A stretch of 64,000 nt of DNA from JAGQOZ01 sp041399205. GTDB taxonomy: Bacteria; Planctomycetota; Planctomycetia; Pirellulales; Pirellulaceae. The DNA is taken from contig JAWKTK010000003.1 of assembly GCA_041399205.1 (NCBI GenBank), positions 434,001-498,000 of the forward strand, given 5' to 3'. The notes under the pieces are model-generated. The model saw nothing but the letters and a program-made list of their open reading frames with translations. It was not told the origin of the DNA and ran no database searches. Shown here one piece after another: positions 35,219 through 45,463 of this stretch (its first letter is position 1; each line of letters starts with the position of its first letter). The position numbers and the translations under genes were made by a program.

Positions 35219-36529
35219 TTACCGTTCCAGTGATCTTCGCCGATCAAGAATCTTGTCGATCAGGTTGATATTGAAACGGTTCAGCGAAATGTCGTAACTC
35301 AACGTGTCCGGTGAACATCCCAATACTTCTTCCACCAGTGCCAGTTGCTCTTTCGAAAAGACGTCGGTAATCGTTTTCCTTGCCTGGTCAAGAACGAACT
35401 GCCTGTCGTCGTTCCACTGTTGATGAGTCGCCGCTGATTCTCGATCATACTCCGTTGCAATTTCCTTCAAAGTATCGTCGATGCGGTCTTTCTGCTGATT
35501 TGAAAGTGCGAGCTTACCTAGGTCTGGCCGCAGATCCTGACTGTGTACGAGCGACCAGAAACCGAATTTCTGATAACGGTCCAACAGTGTCGCTTGGCGA
35601 AGTAAGTGAAGGTCGTCGGGCGACAAGAGATCGACGAGTCTAGATTCGAATGATTTCGCGGCGGCCGGCGAATGGTCCTGCTGCTGTTTCCATTCTGACA
35701 GCACGCTGGCGACTTGGCCTGCAGGAATCTCTTCAGTCAAGTCTGCGAGTCGCGTGAGCGAAAAGCGTTCTTCGATGAAATGGAATAACGAATGGGCGTG
35801 TAAGAAATCCGCCCATTTCGTGCTTCGCGAAGACAGAAACACATCTTTCTTTGGCCGAACAAACGCCAATTCGCCAATAGGTTTCCCAATGGCCGCAGAC
35901 AAGCGTTCTACCTGATGAGGAGTCAGGCCGTTGATCAGTTGCTGTTGAAGGCGTCTTTGCAAATCTTGAAGAGCCGATTTTCGCAACGAATCAATCCGCT
36001 GGAATTCGGCTTTGCTGATCGCCGCCGTCTCCAAGTATGCTTGGTCAATCTCGTTCCACTGTTCGTCCGTAAACGCAAGTTCTTCCAATCGCTTGTCGAT
36101 GTCACTACTTGCCACGATCCACGCAATTCCGCCGGTTCGATAACGATGTTGAAGTGTATGCTGTTTCAGCGTCTTGCGCTGATCGATTGTCAATACGTCC
36201 AGAATTTGCTTCTTGGCTCGCTGATCGACTTGACGAATGCGTTCATCTTGTTCTGCACCGCCCAGGCTGGTCGTCTTGGCAATCATTGCGGCATCAAAAC
36301 GCATGACGCGAAGGATTTCTTCAATGCGTTGCCATTGCACAGCCGTGACGTCCAGTTCATCGCGAACAGACCGAATCACGGTGATTTCATCATGTCCGCG
36401 GATTCTGGCCGGTCTGTCCGTTGGTTGCGAACAAACCGGGAGTACTCAAAAAGACAGGCAAATCGCCGCTTGAAGAATCCACGACGACACCGCCCTGGCA
36501 ATGCCTCGATTCCACTTTCCCATGATCAT
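35219..36529 (-). pseudogene. Helical-repeat lipoprotein gene interrupted by an in-frame TGA
   Basis: The helical protein read from the GTG at 36379 has no signal peptide and no ribosome site. Continuing upstream in the same frame the reading is open to a single TGA at 36446-36448. Beyond it lies MGKWNRGIARAVSSWILQAA + ICLSF, preceded by GAGG seven bases before ATG 36529. Joined across the TGA the N-terminus becomes a signal peptide ending VLPVC, a lipobox. I therefore annotate one gene with a nonsense codon (perhaps TGG to TGA). The body repeats a planctomycete helical domain (ILDVLTIDQRKTLKQHTLQH, RLVDLLSPDDLHLLRQATLL, DVFSKEQLALVEEVLG) also seen at 63287 and in the N-terminal part of 62146. 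Function unknown. Confidence 0.65.
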
Positions 36530-37039
36530 GATTAACCTCGCGTGCCGAAATCTTGGATGAAATTGCCAAACTGCAGACGTAAGCCTATCTAGCAAAAGCT
36601 TGTGTAGGAAAATTCGCATCCATAGGCGGTTAGGCGTGCGTGACAAAACGCCCTTAAGACAGTCGTCAACAATTGGCGTCGAAAGGTTGTCGACAATAGC
36701 CGTCGTACCAGTAGTCCTTGTGCTTGGAACGCTTAACAGATCAGGTGCGCCCCAAAAAATTTCATGAAAAGTGCACGACATCGTGTGAATCGTGATCTAT
36801 AATCACCGCCAAAGCCAGGGCGGCAGCCGAAATACGGAGATTCTTGTTCGTTTTCTTGAAGACATTTTTTGGGGGCATGAAATGTTAACTCGATGGTTCA
36901 CGTCGCATCGATTTCTTGTTTTCTGTATCCAGTGGGTTTGTTTCGCGGCCGAAAATCCACGTCTCTTACATCGCACCGCGTCTGTGCCGGAAGTTCGATA
37001 GGGCCCGTCGCTAACAACTCGTGAAGAAAGACCAAAGAT
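36530..37039. other. Intergenic stretch, no gene seen
   Basis: About 510 bases between two divergent damaged genes. Plus-strand frames such as 36792-37001 have no ribosome site or recognisable content. It must hold promoters for both directions. Confidence 0.45.
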
Positions 37040-38651
37040 ATGCGCAACATGATTCTGATTCGACCAACTTTTCCGTTCGCGTCCCTTATGCGTCGAAGCA
37101 ACTACCTTCCGCTGGTTGCCATACTGTGCGTGCAAATGTCGAGCGGCTCGGCGACAGCGCTGGCGTCCGAAGGCGGTGTGCCAAGGACGTTTACCATCAA
37201 TCTGGAAAACCTTGAATTGGCCAAGCAGTTGTACCGACAAGGAGATGAGATCACTGTGGAAGCGGTCGAGACTGCCGCACGATGGGGACAAAGCTTCATG
37301 TCGCGAGGTCCGTATTCGGTTGTGAATGGTCCGAACGTGGCGCGTCCGGAGACCCGCACGACATAGTCAGCTTTGGACCGTATGCGTGGCCGAACCCTGA
37401 CACCGACGACGGACTTCCCTGGATTATCCGAGACGGAATATTTAATCCTAGTGCCACAATGGATTGGCATCAGCTGATCAGTATGGTCGAAGCCACCGAA
37501 GGGCTAGTGATGGCATACTACGTTACGGAAGACGAGAAATTTGCTGAACGAGCTTCATTCCTGTTTCGCACCTGGTTTGTGGATCCGGAAACTCGCATGA
37601 ATCCACGGGACAAATATTCCAATATCGTACCCGGTATATCAAACGGAGGATTCAATGCACCAGGCTGGGGAAACTTGTTTGGCGCCTGGAAGTTCATGGA
37701 CAATATCGGAATCTTGGAACAATCGCCGCATTGGACTTTGAAGACGAGAAAGCAACCAAGGAATGGTTTACGGAATTCCGTCAGTGGATTGTCGAAAGTC
37801 CAGAAGGCCAAATTCAATTTAGCGATAGAGCAAACCACGCTACAAACTATGACTATGTATTGTCCAATATCGATGCCTATTTAGGAAACAACGCCGCCGC
37901 AAAAGCCGCCGTGGATTACTATTTCGACACGCGACTTGAAATTCAGTTTGCCGTCGATGGAACTCAGCCCATCGAAATGACGCGGGCGAACAACTATCTG
38001 TATCACCGCTATAACCTAGATCGAGCGTTTGATGTGGCTACGATCGGCAACGCCGTTTCGGATGAAGACTATTTTCAATTCGCCTTGGAAGACGGCCGAT
38101 CTTTGCGATTGGGTCTAGACTATCTGATTCCGTATTGGACCGGTGAAAAAGAGTGGGACAACTGGCCGGGTAATCCGTTCGCAACGCAACCCGCCGTGTA
38201 CTGGATGGTCCTACGCCGCGCCGCAGACCATTTTGGTGATCCGCGGCTGTTGGACGAAGCAGACAAACTCGGATACACCCGAGTTCGCTACGAAAACCTG
38301 ATCTACCCAGAAGCTGCGGTGCTCCAGAAGGTCTGGATCGGCGATGCGAATGTGGATGGCGAATTTGATTCGTCCGATCTGGTTGATGTGTTTCAGGCAG
38401 GTCTGTACGAATCAGCAGAGCACGCCACTTGGGCCACTGGGGACTGGAACCGCGACGGTCAGTTCAATTCGACAGATCTTGTAGCCGCATTTACACAAGG
38501 TGGCTACGAACAAGGCCCACACACCGCTCGCGCAGTTCCCGAACCTCGCCTGAACTTGATCACCATCACCCTTTGCTTCGTTTTGCTCTATCGAGCCGTC
38601 AAAGCAAACGTCGTCGACACGCGGCATCGTTCTAGAAGTTTTCTTGCGTGA
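37040..38651 (+). pseudogene. Alginate-lyase-family protein, split by two frameshifts, with dockerin and PEP-CTERM-like tail
   Basis: Three overlapping frames form one protein of about 537 residues. Segment 1 (37040-37342) has a signal peptide and ends RGPYSVVNGPNVA. Segment 2 (from 37345) reads SGDPHDIVSFGPYAWPNPD to ILEQSP. Segment 3 (from 37728) reads ALDFEDEKATKEWFTEFRQW to the stop. Each junction is explained by loss of one base, near 37343 and at ccggca/ccgca near 37728. The central domain matches the alginate lyase alpha/alpha-barrel family, including the SFGPYAWPNPD and NHATNYD blocks. The C-terminus carries GDANVDGEFDSSDLVDVFQA and GDWNRDGQFNSTDLVAAF (dockerin-like), then VPEP + a hydrophobic helix + basic end, like a PEP-CTERM sorting signal. 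Probably once a secreted polysaccharide lyase; now broken unless the indels are assembly errors. Confidence 0.8.
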
Positions 38652-38656
38652 CGCAC

Positions 38657-40036
38657 TTAGGTGGCATCACGCGTTGGCAACCATGCGGTTGCAGTATTTT
38701 GCCATTGGTAAAACTGATTCATGTACAGTGACCGCATACGTTCCACTTTGGCATGCTCCTGCACCAAGATTGCGGAAAATCTCGCCAGCATCATGCAGAT
38801 CATAAAGAACGTGGACTGCATTTGAAACGAACCTTGTTTAAACGTCAACAAGAACATCAACAGGAACAGTGCGATTACTGCCGCCAGCATGCCTCGATCT
38901 TCTGGCTCCTTAAACGAGACCTTGATCGCTTGATAAATGGCGATTCCTATCAGCGTCAGCCAACCCAAGTACATCCCCAACCCGAGGAAACCCAATTCAG
39001 CCAAGACCTCTACCATGACAACATGGGGATAGATCTGCAGAATGTCAAACGAAGCCGACGATCCAAGCCCAATTAGCCAGGCAGTAGGGCCTGCATTGAT
39101 CCACGCCAAAAGCAATGTTGCACAGAAATGGCCTCGAGTCCCTTCAAAGTCTTCCGCCATACCGGATGCCGTCCAACGTTCTTCGCCAGTTGTCGAGAAC
39201 ATTGCGAACATCACAATAGCGGCCAACCCCGTCAGAATGACGAAGGTTGCGCCGACAAAGACTTGAAGTTCCTTTTTATATCCGCGAGCAAGACCAATGC
39301 ATGCACCTCCAGCCACAACACACGCTAACAATTGCCCTCGGCTGCCGGATCGCAAAATCAACGCGAAAGCCATCAACAAGATGGGCCATCTCAACAAAGC
39401 AAATACTCGAGTGGCACCACGATAATTCATCAGCATGGCGATCAGTCCGACGGATGCGGCCAATTCGGCAACGGCCAGCGGAGCCAACCGGTTTGTCGAT
39501 TTACCCACGCGATTCTGCATCGTCGATCCTTCCGCGACGACAATGGTTCGTCCCCACGAATGAATTTCCGTGCCTACCAACAAAAGAATCATTGTTACGC
39601 CACCAAAGATTAACGTGGCTATCAGTGCCGCACGCATGTCGTCCTTTGTGCGAATGCAGAACGGAGCCATCATGCCAAAACATACCGTGTAGGGCATGTA
39701 GTATTGATAGACAAAGACCGACGTCTCCATTACTTTCGGTGCCCACAGGCACGAAAGACCTGAATAGAGATACAGCAACAGGAAGCCCCAAAACGTGGCC
39801 GTGTTGATCGCAAAGGGATTTCCATGGTGGGCAATGCTGGCGATGAACGCCACCAGTACAACGCCACCAACCAAGAAATTGATCAGCTGAGCTTGCTGCG
39901 CGAAGAACGCTGAATTTGCCATCGTCCATTGCTCGAAACCATAGCCCACAATGATTGGCGCAATGCACGTTCCCGGACGAAATACCGCTGCCACAAACAG
40001 GCACGCAAATACAACTGCAACGACTGCTAAGACCAT
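38657..40036 (-). CDS. O-antigen ligase / polymerase-like membrane protein
   Basis: Polytopic protein of 459 residues with about eleven hydrophobic helices (VLAVVAVVFACLFVAAVF at the start, MLAAVIALFLLMFLLTF near the end). The large loop after mid-protein contains FEGTRGHFCATLLLAWINAG and GLGSSASFDIL, the pattern of the Wzy_C/WaaL family in which the loop holds catalytic Arg and His. It would polymerise or ligate lipid-linked polysaccharide at the outer face of the inner membrane. It sits at the downstream end of the minus-strand exopolysaccharide region (38657-51924). Convergent with the alginate-lyase gene, with only five bases between. Confidence 0.75.
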   Translation of the reverse strand: MVLAVVAVVFACLFVAAVFRPGTCIAPIIVGYGFEQWTMANSAFFAQQAQLINFLVGGVVLVAFIASIAHHGNPFAINTATFWGFLLLYLYSGLSCLWAPKVMETSVFVYQYYMPYTVCFGMMAPFCIRTKDDMRAALIATLIFGGVTMILLLVGTEIHSWGRTIVVAEGSTMQNRVGKSTNRLAPLAVAELAASVGLIAMLMNYRGATRVFALLRWPILLMAFALILRSGSRGQLLACVVAGGACIGLARGYKKELQVFVGATFVILTGLAAIVMFAMFSTTGEERWTASGMAEDFEGTRGHFCATLLLAWINAGPTAWLIGLGSSASFDILQIYPHVVMVEVLAELGFLGLGMYLGWLTLIGIAIYQAIKVSFKEPEDRGMLAAVIALFLLMFLLTFKQGSFQMQSTFFMICMMLARFSAILVQEHAKVERMRSLYMNQFYQWQNTATAWLPTRDAT

Positions 40037-40248
40037 AACTAACTTCTCATTCGATGCCTAAAACAACTGCCATTCATGTTCAGAATAATTACGAACCATC
40101 CCCAGTTATTCACCTTCTCCAACACTAAGCCAAGTTTACTCTTCTAAACCAGCTGTCAATCGCTTTCTTCGCTACAACCACTCGGTCACGCCGCGCATCT
40201 TACGCAGTCGAAAGCGATCTCGCGGAATGTTCTGTCTTTGCCGGTGAT

Positions 40249-43185
40249 CTAGCGTTCCACCCAACGGATCTGTTGCCCCACGCCATCGTAGCCATTTGCG
40301 GTTTGATCCTCAAAGTGCGAACCAAATCCGGTGTCGAATCGCAGCGAAACCACCGTCTGATTCGTCACCGACGCCAAACCGCCGGACCGCATTACGTTTT
40401 GAAAACCCACTTCGTTCATCGCCGAAATCTGAATCGCTTGAATCTGACCGTTCAAGAAATACTCGGGCGTTTCTGCCGACCGTGGACTCGCACCCACAAA
40501 GAACGGAAACTCCGACGGATTGTGTCGCTGAACCGTACGAGTTGCCGTTTGTCGCTGACCGTTCACAAACAGGACTACGTTCTGCCCATCAAACATTCCC
40601 GCCACGTGATACCAGCGGTCACGAACAATCGGCACATTGGAGAAGGCTCGCGCGAAACTGCTGCCGTTATGCACAAAAAACTGCCAACGATTTTCAAACG
40701 CGAACAATCCGACTCCGGCACTACGACACCCATTCGCCACCACCGTCTGCAAATTCGGTAGTTCTCCGTCCGCATTCAAACGCACAATCGCTTCCACCAC
40801 AATCGGGAATTGACCCGCGTAAGTCGCACCAGGAATTCGCACCGCACCCTTCTGAGAAAAATCAATCACCTTCGGTCGACTGTCCAGCAGCGACCGCCCT
40901 TCACTGGCTCGATCCTGCATTTGCTGAACCGCTTCCTTGGAAAAATCTTCCGGCTGGTCCAACGCTTGTTGATACCAACGAGCTGCTCGGCGCGCTGCGT
41001 TATCCTTACGCACTCCTGTCAACGCTTCCGCTAACGCATACCACTTGTCCGCAATTTCCGCTTGCTTCTGCGCAGAAGTGCCGCCCAGGTTTTCCAGTAC
41101 TGCCAGCTCTTGATACCGCTTGTCACTTCCCTTGGCCAAACATGCCATCCCTTGCGTAAAATCACCTAAGTACAATGCGTAGAATTCGCCCCAACGCAGT
41201 TGCACATCTGCGTCCGCGTCGTCGGTCAGTTTCAAGTCTTGCAGCGGGACGTACGCTTCGCGAATCTCTACTACGGATCGTTTACGAACTTTGATTTCAC
41301 GCCGAACCGGTTCGGCATTGTCCAGGGTCCGAGCCATATTGAAGGCCACGTCATAGAATTGTTCCGCTTGATCGAATTCCCCTTCCGCCAACGAAGCTTC
41401 TGAAAGCTTTACCACTTGGCGAATGTTTTCCAGCGGGTCGCCGTAAACGCTCTTCCGTCTGGCCACCGTGGCCAACACGCTTTTTTTCTGCTTCCATGCG
41501 TCGATCTGGAACGAACCGGCCATCACATCAATCGCTCGCATGGCCAACGGCATGTTGCCAACACTTCTGGCCGCACCGATCGATTCCAGCAGCAACGCGT
41601 AGCGACGAGCCGCGTCCGTTTCGGCCTCCTCTTGCGTTAAAAAGCGTTCGGCTAGTGCCAGACGACCTTCGGGCGAACGATAGTCATCCGCATTCTCCTT
41701 CCGCAACGCTCGCCGCACCTCGGTCACCGCCTTGCGATCCGGTTCGGCCAAGCGATCGGTCTGTTCCACCTGCGAATCCGATGCACCTGCGTCGGCCACG
41801 TCGCCCTTATCGACTGACGACGTGTTGTCCGTGGCGTTGTTCGCGTCGGTCGGCGTTTCGGTCGCGGTGGATGGCGAACGATTCGGCGCACGACTTGGAT
41901 TTCCGGCCAATAGATTGGTCGTAGGAGTCGGTGGTTCGCGAAATGCCATTCGCAAAATTTCCACTTGCTGACCTTGTTCCTCGGCTTTCCGCCAAAAACC
42001 GAGGCCCTCTGCTTGATCACCGTGCTGGTCCAAAAACAAGAACGTTCCAATCAACCGCCAGGCCGTGGGCTGCGCATTTTTATAGCGATGCAGCACCAAC
42101 GCTATCGCCAAGTCCACGTCCAGGTCAGTTCGAACCAACGAAAACGTCTTTTCCTGACCATTGGCCGCTCGCAGCACCAGCGAATTCGAATTGACGGCCG
42201 CCACCATGACCGGTTCCAAACGAAACAAAAACTCCGCTTGTGGTCGAGCTGCCCCAACCGCATCCTCGATCGCTCGCCAAAACATTTCCGACTGTTCCAA
42301 CACCATCTGCACGGCCAGTCGGCGATCGTGCTCCGGCGTTTCAGCCACGGCCGCGTCAAACGTGCTACGCGCCGTATCGATATCTCGCGCGGACAATCCC
42401 AGCAGCGCCGCTTCATACGGCTGAGTCGCCGATAGTCCCAACGTCGGCGCAATTCTGGCGCGTACATTCTCCCACGGCGCAGCTTTCCGAGTTTCCGGAT
42501 CTACCGGAACGTTCACTTCACCCACGTTCCCCAAACCACTGCCCGAAGTTTCTGCGGCCGAGTTTTCCGCGTCGGGCGTTGGCAATTCTTCATCGGCGAT
42601 CGCAGCAGCGGAATCGTCTGCGTCGTTTGGCGAACCATCCACGTCCGCCGAATGGTCCACCTTGGTCACCTTGCGTTGCTGTTCGGTCATCGATTTGGCG
42701 ATATACGGCCGCAGATAGATGCCCGCCAAAACCAAGGCCAACACGGCTGAGATAATGCCCAGTACGAGGCTGGTTGTTTTTCGATTCCGGTTACCTCGCC
42801 GAGGCGAGTTCAGGCGAACGATTGGTTCGTCCGTGTCTAAATGAATGGCGTCGGCATCGTCCGAACTCGGTTGGTTTTCCGCTGGCCGAGGTGGCGGTGG
42901 GCTGGAGGCGGCAGGTGACAATGTGGCGTCATATTTAGCTTTGCGTTGTTCGTGAAGCAAACAGACTTTGGCAGCGGCCAATTCGTTCAGGATTTGTTGT
43001 GATGCGGTTGCGTGCGGACCGTTTTGGAAAGTTCGCACATGGGCCATCTGACGATCGGCCGCCGTTTCAATCACATCCGGATCCGATTCAAACTGCTGAA
43101 TTCCCAACAGTTGATAGTGATTGGGCGGACGATTCGGAGTGCGAATGCCAAGCCAATTCAAGTACGGATCAAATGATGGGTCCAT
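40249..43185 (-). CDS. J-domain-like / single-helix / LamG (concanavalin-like) protein
   Basis: Protein of 978 residues. Residues about 8-95 match the planctomycete J-domain-like start (NHYQLLGIQQFESDPDVIE, NELAAAKVCLLHEQRKAKYD). A membrane helix lies near 138-160 (TSLVLGIISAVLALVLAGIY), followed by a long extracytoplasmic helical region with TPR-like character (about 240-770). A C-terminal LamG/concanavalin-like sandwich of about 200 residues follows (VVEAIVRLNADGELPNLQTV, WYHVAGMFDGQNVVLFVNGQ, FFVGASPRSAETPEYFLNGQ). The cytoplasmic N-terminus and external sugar-binding end could couple inside and outside, which is inference. It lies inside the polysaccharide region between the ligase and the two-domain oxidoreductase. 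Confidence 0.82.
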   Translation of the reverse strand: MDPSFDPYLNWLGIRTPNRPPNHYQLLGIQQFESDPDVIETAADRQMAHVRTFQNGPHATASQQILNELAAAKVCLLHEQRKAKYDATLSPAASSPPPPRPAENQPSSDDADAIHLDTDEPIVRLNSPRRGNRNRKTTSLVLGIISAVLALVLAGIYLRPYIAKSMTEQQRKVTKVDHSADVDGSPNDADDSAAAIADEELPTPDAENSAAETSGSGLGNVGEVNVPVDPETRKAAPWENVRARIAPTLGLSATQPYEAALLGLSARDIDTARSTFDAAVAETPEHDRRLAVQMVLEQSEMFWRAIEDAVGAARPQAEFLFRLEPVMVAAVNSNSLVLRAANGQEKTFSLVRTDLDVDLAIALVLHRYKNAQPTAWRLIGTFLFLDQHGDQAEGLGFWRKAEEQGQQVEILRMAFREPPTPTTNLLAGNPSRAPNRSPSTATETPTDANNATDNTSSVDKGDVADAGASDSQVEQTDRLAEPDRKAVTEVRRALRKENADDYRSPEGRLALAERFLTQEEAETDAARRYALLLESIGAARSVGNMPLAMRAIDVMAGSFQIDAWKQKKSVLATVARRKSVYGDPLENIRQVVKLSEASLAEGEFDQAEQFYDVAFNMARTLDNAEPVRREIKVRKRSVVEIREAYVPLQDLKLTDDADADVQLRWGEFYALYLGDFTQGMACLAKGSDKRYQELAVLENLGGTSAQKQAEIADKWYALAEALTGVRKDNAARRAARWYQQALDQPEDFSKEAVQQMQDRASEGRSLLDSRPKVIDFSQKGAVRIPGATYAGQFPIVVEAIVRLNADGELPNLQTVVANGCRSAGVGLFAFENRWQFFVHNGSSFARAFSNVPIVRDRWYHVAGMFDGQNVVLFVNGQRQTATRTVQRHNPSEFPFFVGASPRSAETPEYFLNGQIQAIQISAMNEVGFQNVMRSGGLASVTNQTVVSLRFDTGFGSHFEDQTANGYDGVGQQIRWVER

Positions 43186-43242
43186 GTTCCTTCGCTACGA
43201 AAAATTGCTTCGCGAAATGACTATGTCGCGAATAGGTCGAAC

Positions 43243-45401
43243 TCAGCAAACCAGCGTCGTCGTCGGTTCGTCCGCAGCCACTCGTTTCCAAGCGATCGGA
43301 TCGGCCTGAAAACTGAAGTGAGTCACGTTCCACAATGAATCAAACGGAATCAACGGTTCGCCGCCATCTGCAATGCGCTGTACAAACTGCAGGCATTCAG
43401 CTTGATGTCCCTTGTCTTGTCGCATTGTCTTGAACTTTTTGAAATTCGACCAGCCAAAACCTTGCAACAAACGAAAATTATCCAGCTCCAAAACTTTGCC
43501 GTCCGCAAAGACCGTCAGCTTTTCCTTCGGATAAGCTCGATTCCCGTTTGCAAAATAGTGTAACGTGCCCAGCGATCCATCCGCAAACGTAAAGACCGCT
43601 GCGGCGTGGTCGTTCCGAGTGGTCACGCCGGGAACATCTCCAATGGTTGCCGCTTGACACTTGGTAATCGGCGCGCCTGCCAGAAACATCATCAAGTCAA
43701 TCCAGTGACATCCTTCCCCAATCATGCGGCCACCCCCCGATTCCGGATCGTGAACCCAATGATCGGACGGAATTGAACCGGCGTTGACCATCATGTTCAT
43801 GCACAACGGTCCCGTGCGACCTTGCAACAATTGCTTCATTCTTTCTGCATGCGGCGAAAATCGGCGATTGAAGCCCACCATCAATTGCTGGCCGCTAGTA
43901 GCCTGATACGCGTCTTGCACTTGCTGCAGTTCTTGATCGTTCATGGCCAATGGCTTTTCCACAAACACATGTTTCCCTGCCGCCAATGCGTCGACCACCA
44001 TGGACGCGTGCAGATTGTGCCGAGTAGTAATGACCACGGTGTTGATGGCATCATCTTCCAAGATGGAACGCACGTCAGTGGTGCTGCTGTGAATGCCGAA
44101 CTTCCGAGCCGCATGTGCCGCGGAAACCCTCCGGCACTGGCAATCGAACAGAGCTGAGCGTTGGTTTGCGCGAACGCCGGCAACAAGACGCTCTTCGTAA
44201 ACGCACCAGCGCCAATGAAGCCGATTCGCACTTTTCCGGCTGCAGACGTCTTATTCGAAGTGACCGCCACGGTTCGCTCTTGAGCCGGCGCGGTTTCCGG
44301 ATACTGCAGAATGACGCCCATCTGCTTCTCTTTGCTCGAAAGCAATTCATACGCGTTGACAGCGTCACCATGAGCAAAGCGATGCGTAATCAACGGCTTG
44401 ACATCCAATTTGCCAGATTGCATCAAATCCAATACGGCCTGAATGTTTCGCTGTTCGGTCCAGCGAACAAAGCCAAATGGATAGTCGATGCCTTTTTGTT
44501 CATAATCGTCGTCGTAGCGTCCCGGTCCATACGAACACGAAACCTGAAAGCTGATTTCCTTTTCGTAGAAGTCCGCTCGATCCAATTCCAAATTCACCAC
44601 GCCCACCAACACCACTCGGCCACGTTGCCGACACATTTTGGCAGACTGGCTGGCAATGGAATCGTTCTTGGCACTGGCGGTAATCAGTACCGCATCGACA
44701 CCTCGTCCACCCGTGGCGGCCAGCGCCGCAGCGACTGGATCGGACGTGGTTTTGGGATCAATCACCTGGGCACCAGCTTGCTTGGCCCACGCCAGACGGT
44801 CGTCGCTCAGGTCGATGCCAATGACCTTGACACCATTGGCCACCAACATTTGCACGGCCAGAAGGCCCACCAATCCTAAGCCGAAGACAACCACCGTTTC
44901 ACCCAGTTCGGGCTTGACCAAGCGAATGCCTTGCAGCGCGATGGAACCGAGCACCGCGAAGGCCGCTTCTTCGTGCGGAACGTTGTCTGGCACCTTGGCA
45001 CATAAGTTGACCGGCACTTTGACGAATTCCGCGTGCTGACCATTACTGGCCACTCGATCTCCGATTTCGTAGCCTTCGACTCCCGCGCCGACACCGACCA
45101 CAATGCCCGAATTGCAATAGCCCAGTGGCAGCGGTTCGTCCAACTTGTTGAAAACCGCTTCTAGCGTGGGCAGCAACCCATCCGCTTTGATTTTGTCCAG
45201 CACCTGTTTCACTCGATCCGGATTCTGTCGAGCTTTCGATACCAAACTGGCTTTGCCAAATTCCACCAGAAAGCGTTCCGTGCCGGCGGAAATCAAACTG
45301 GCCTGCGATTGAATCAGCAACTGGCCTCGCGAAGCCGCCGGGCAAGGCACATCCATCAGCTCCAATACGCCCGAGCGAAGATTTTGGACAACTTGTTTCA
45401 C
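43243..45401 (-). pseudogene. Two-domain oxidoreductase (Zn-alcohol dehydrogenase + Gfo/Idh/MocA) with one frameshift
   Basis: The first part (45401 to about 44127) is a medium-chain zinc-dehydrogenase-like domain with Rossmann motif ETVVVFGLGLVGLLAVQMLV. It is followed by the start of a second Rossmann domain, KVRIGFIGAGAFTKSVLLPA. At AGGF the frame changes: the correct continuation AAHAARKFGIHSSTTDVRSI + LEDDAINTVVITTRHN is one frame away and carries on to 43243, with EKPLAMNDQELQQVQ and GGGRMIGEGCHWIDLMMFL. Restoring one base at the AAA at 44124-44126 (TTT on the coding strand) gives 720 codons, the normal length of this bi-domain family in polysaccharide clusters. It is either inactive or an assembly error. 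Substrate probably a nucleotide-sugar or sugar-lipid. Confidence 0.8.
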
Positions 45402-45463
45402 GATACAATACTTTCGCTCAATCTGGATTGCGTTCTCATGGCTACCGGCTGCGGTAAACGTGG

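Noticed and set aside
36446..36448. Second selenocysteine codon in the helical lipoprotein
   Set aside because: UGA lies inside a signal peptide with no redox partner; the nearest hairpin loop is only about 13 bases from the UGA and is weak. A nonsense mutation is simpler.
37343..37730. Programmed frameshifting in the alginate-lyase-like gene
   Set aside because: No slippery heptamer or downstream pseudoknot is seen, and two separate shifts would be needed.
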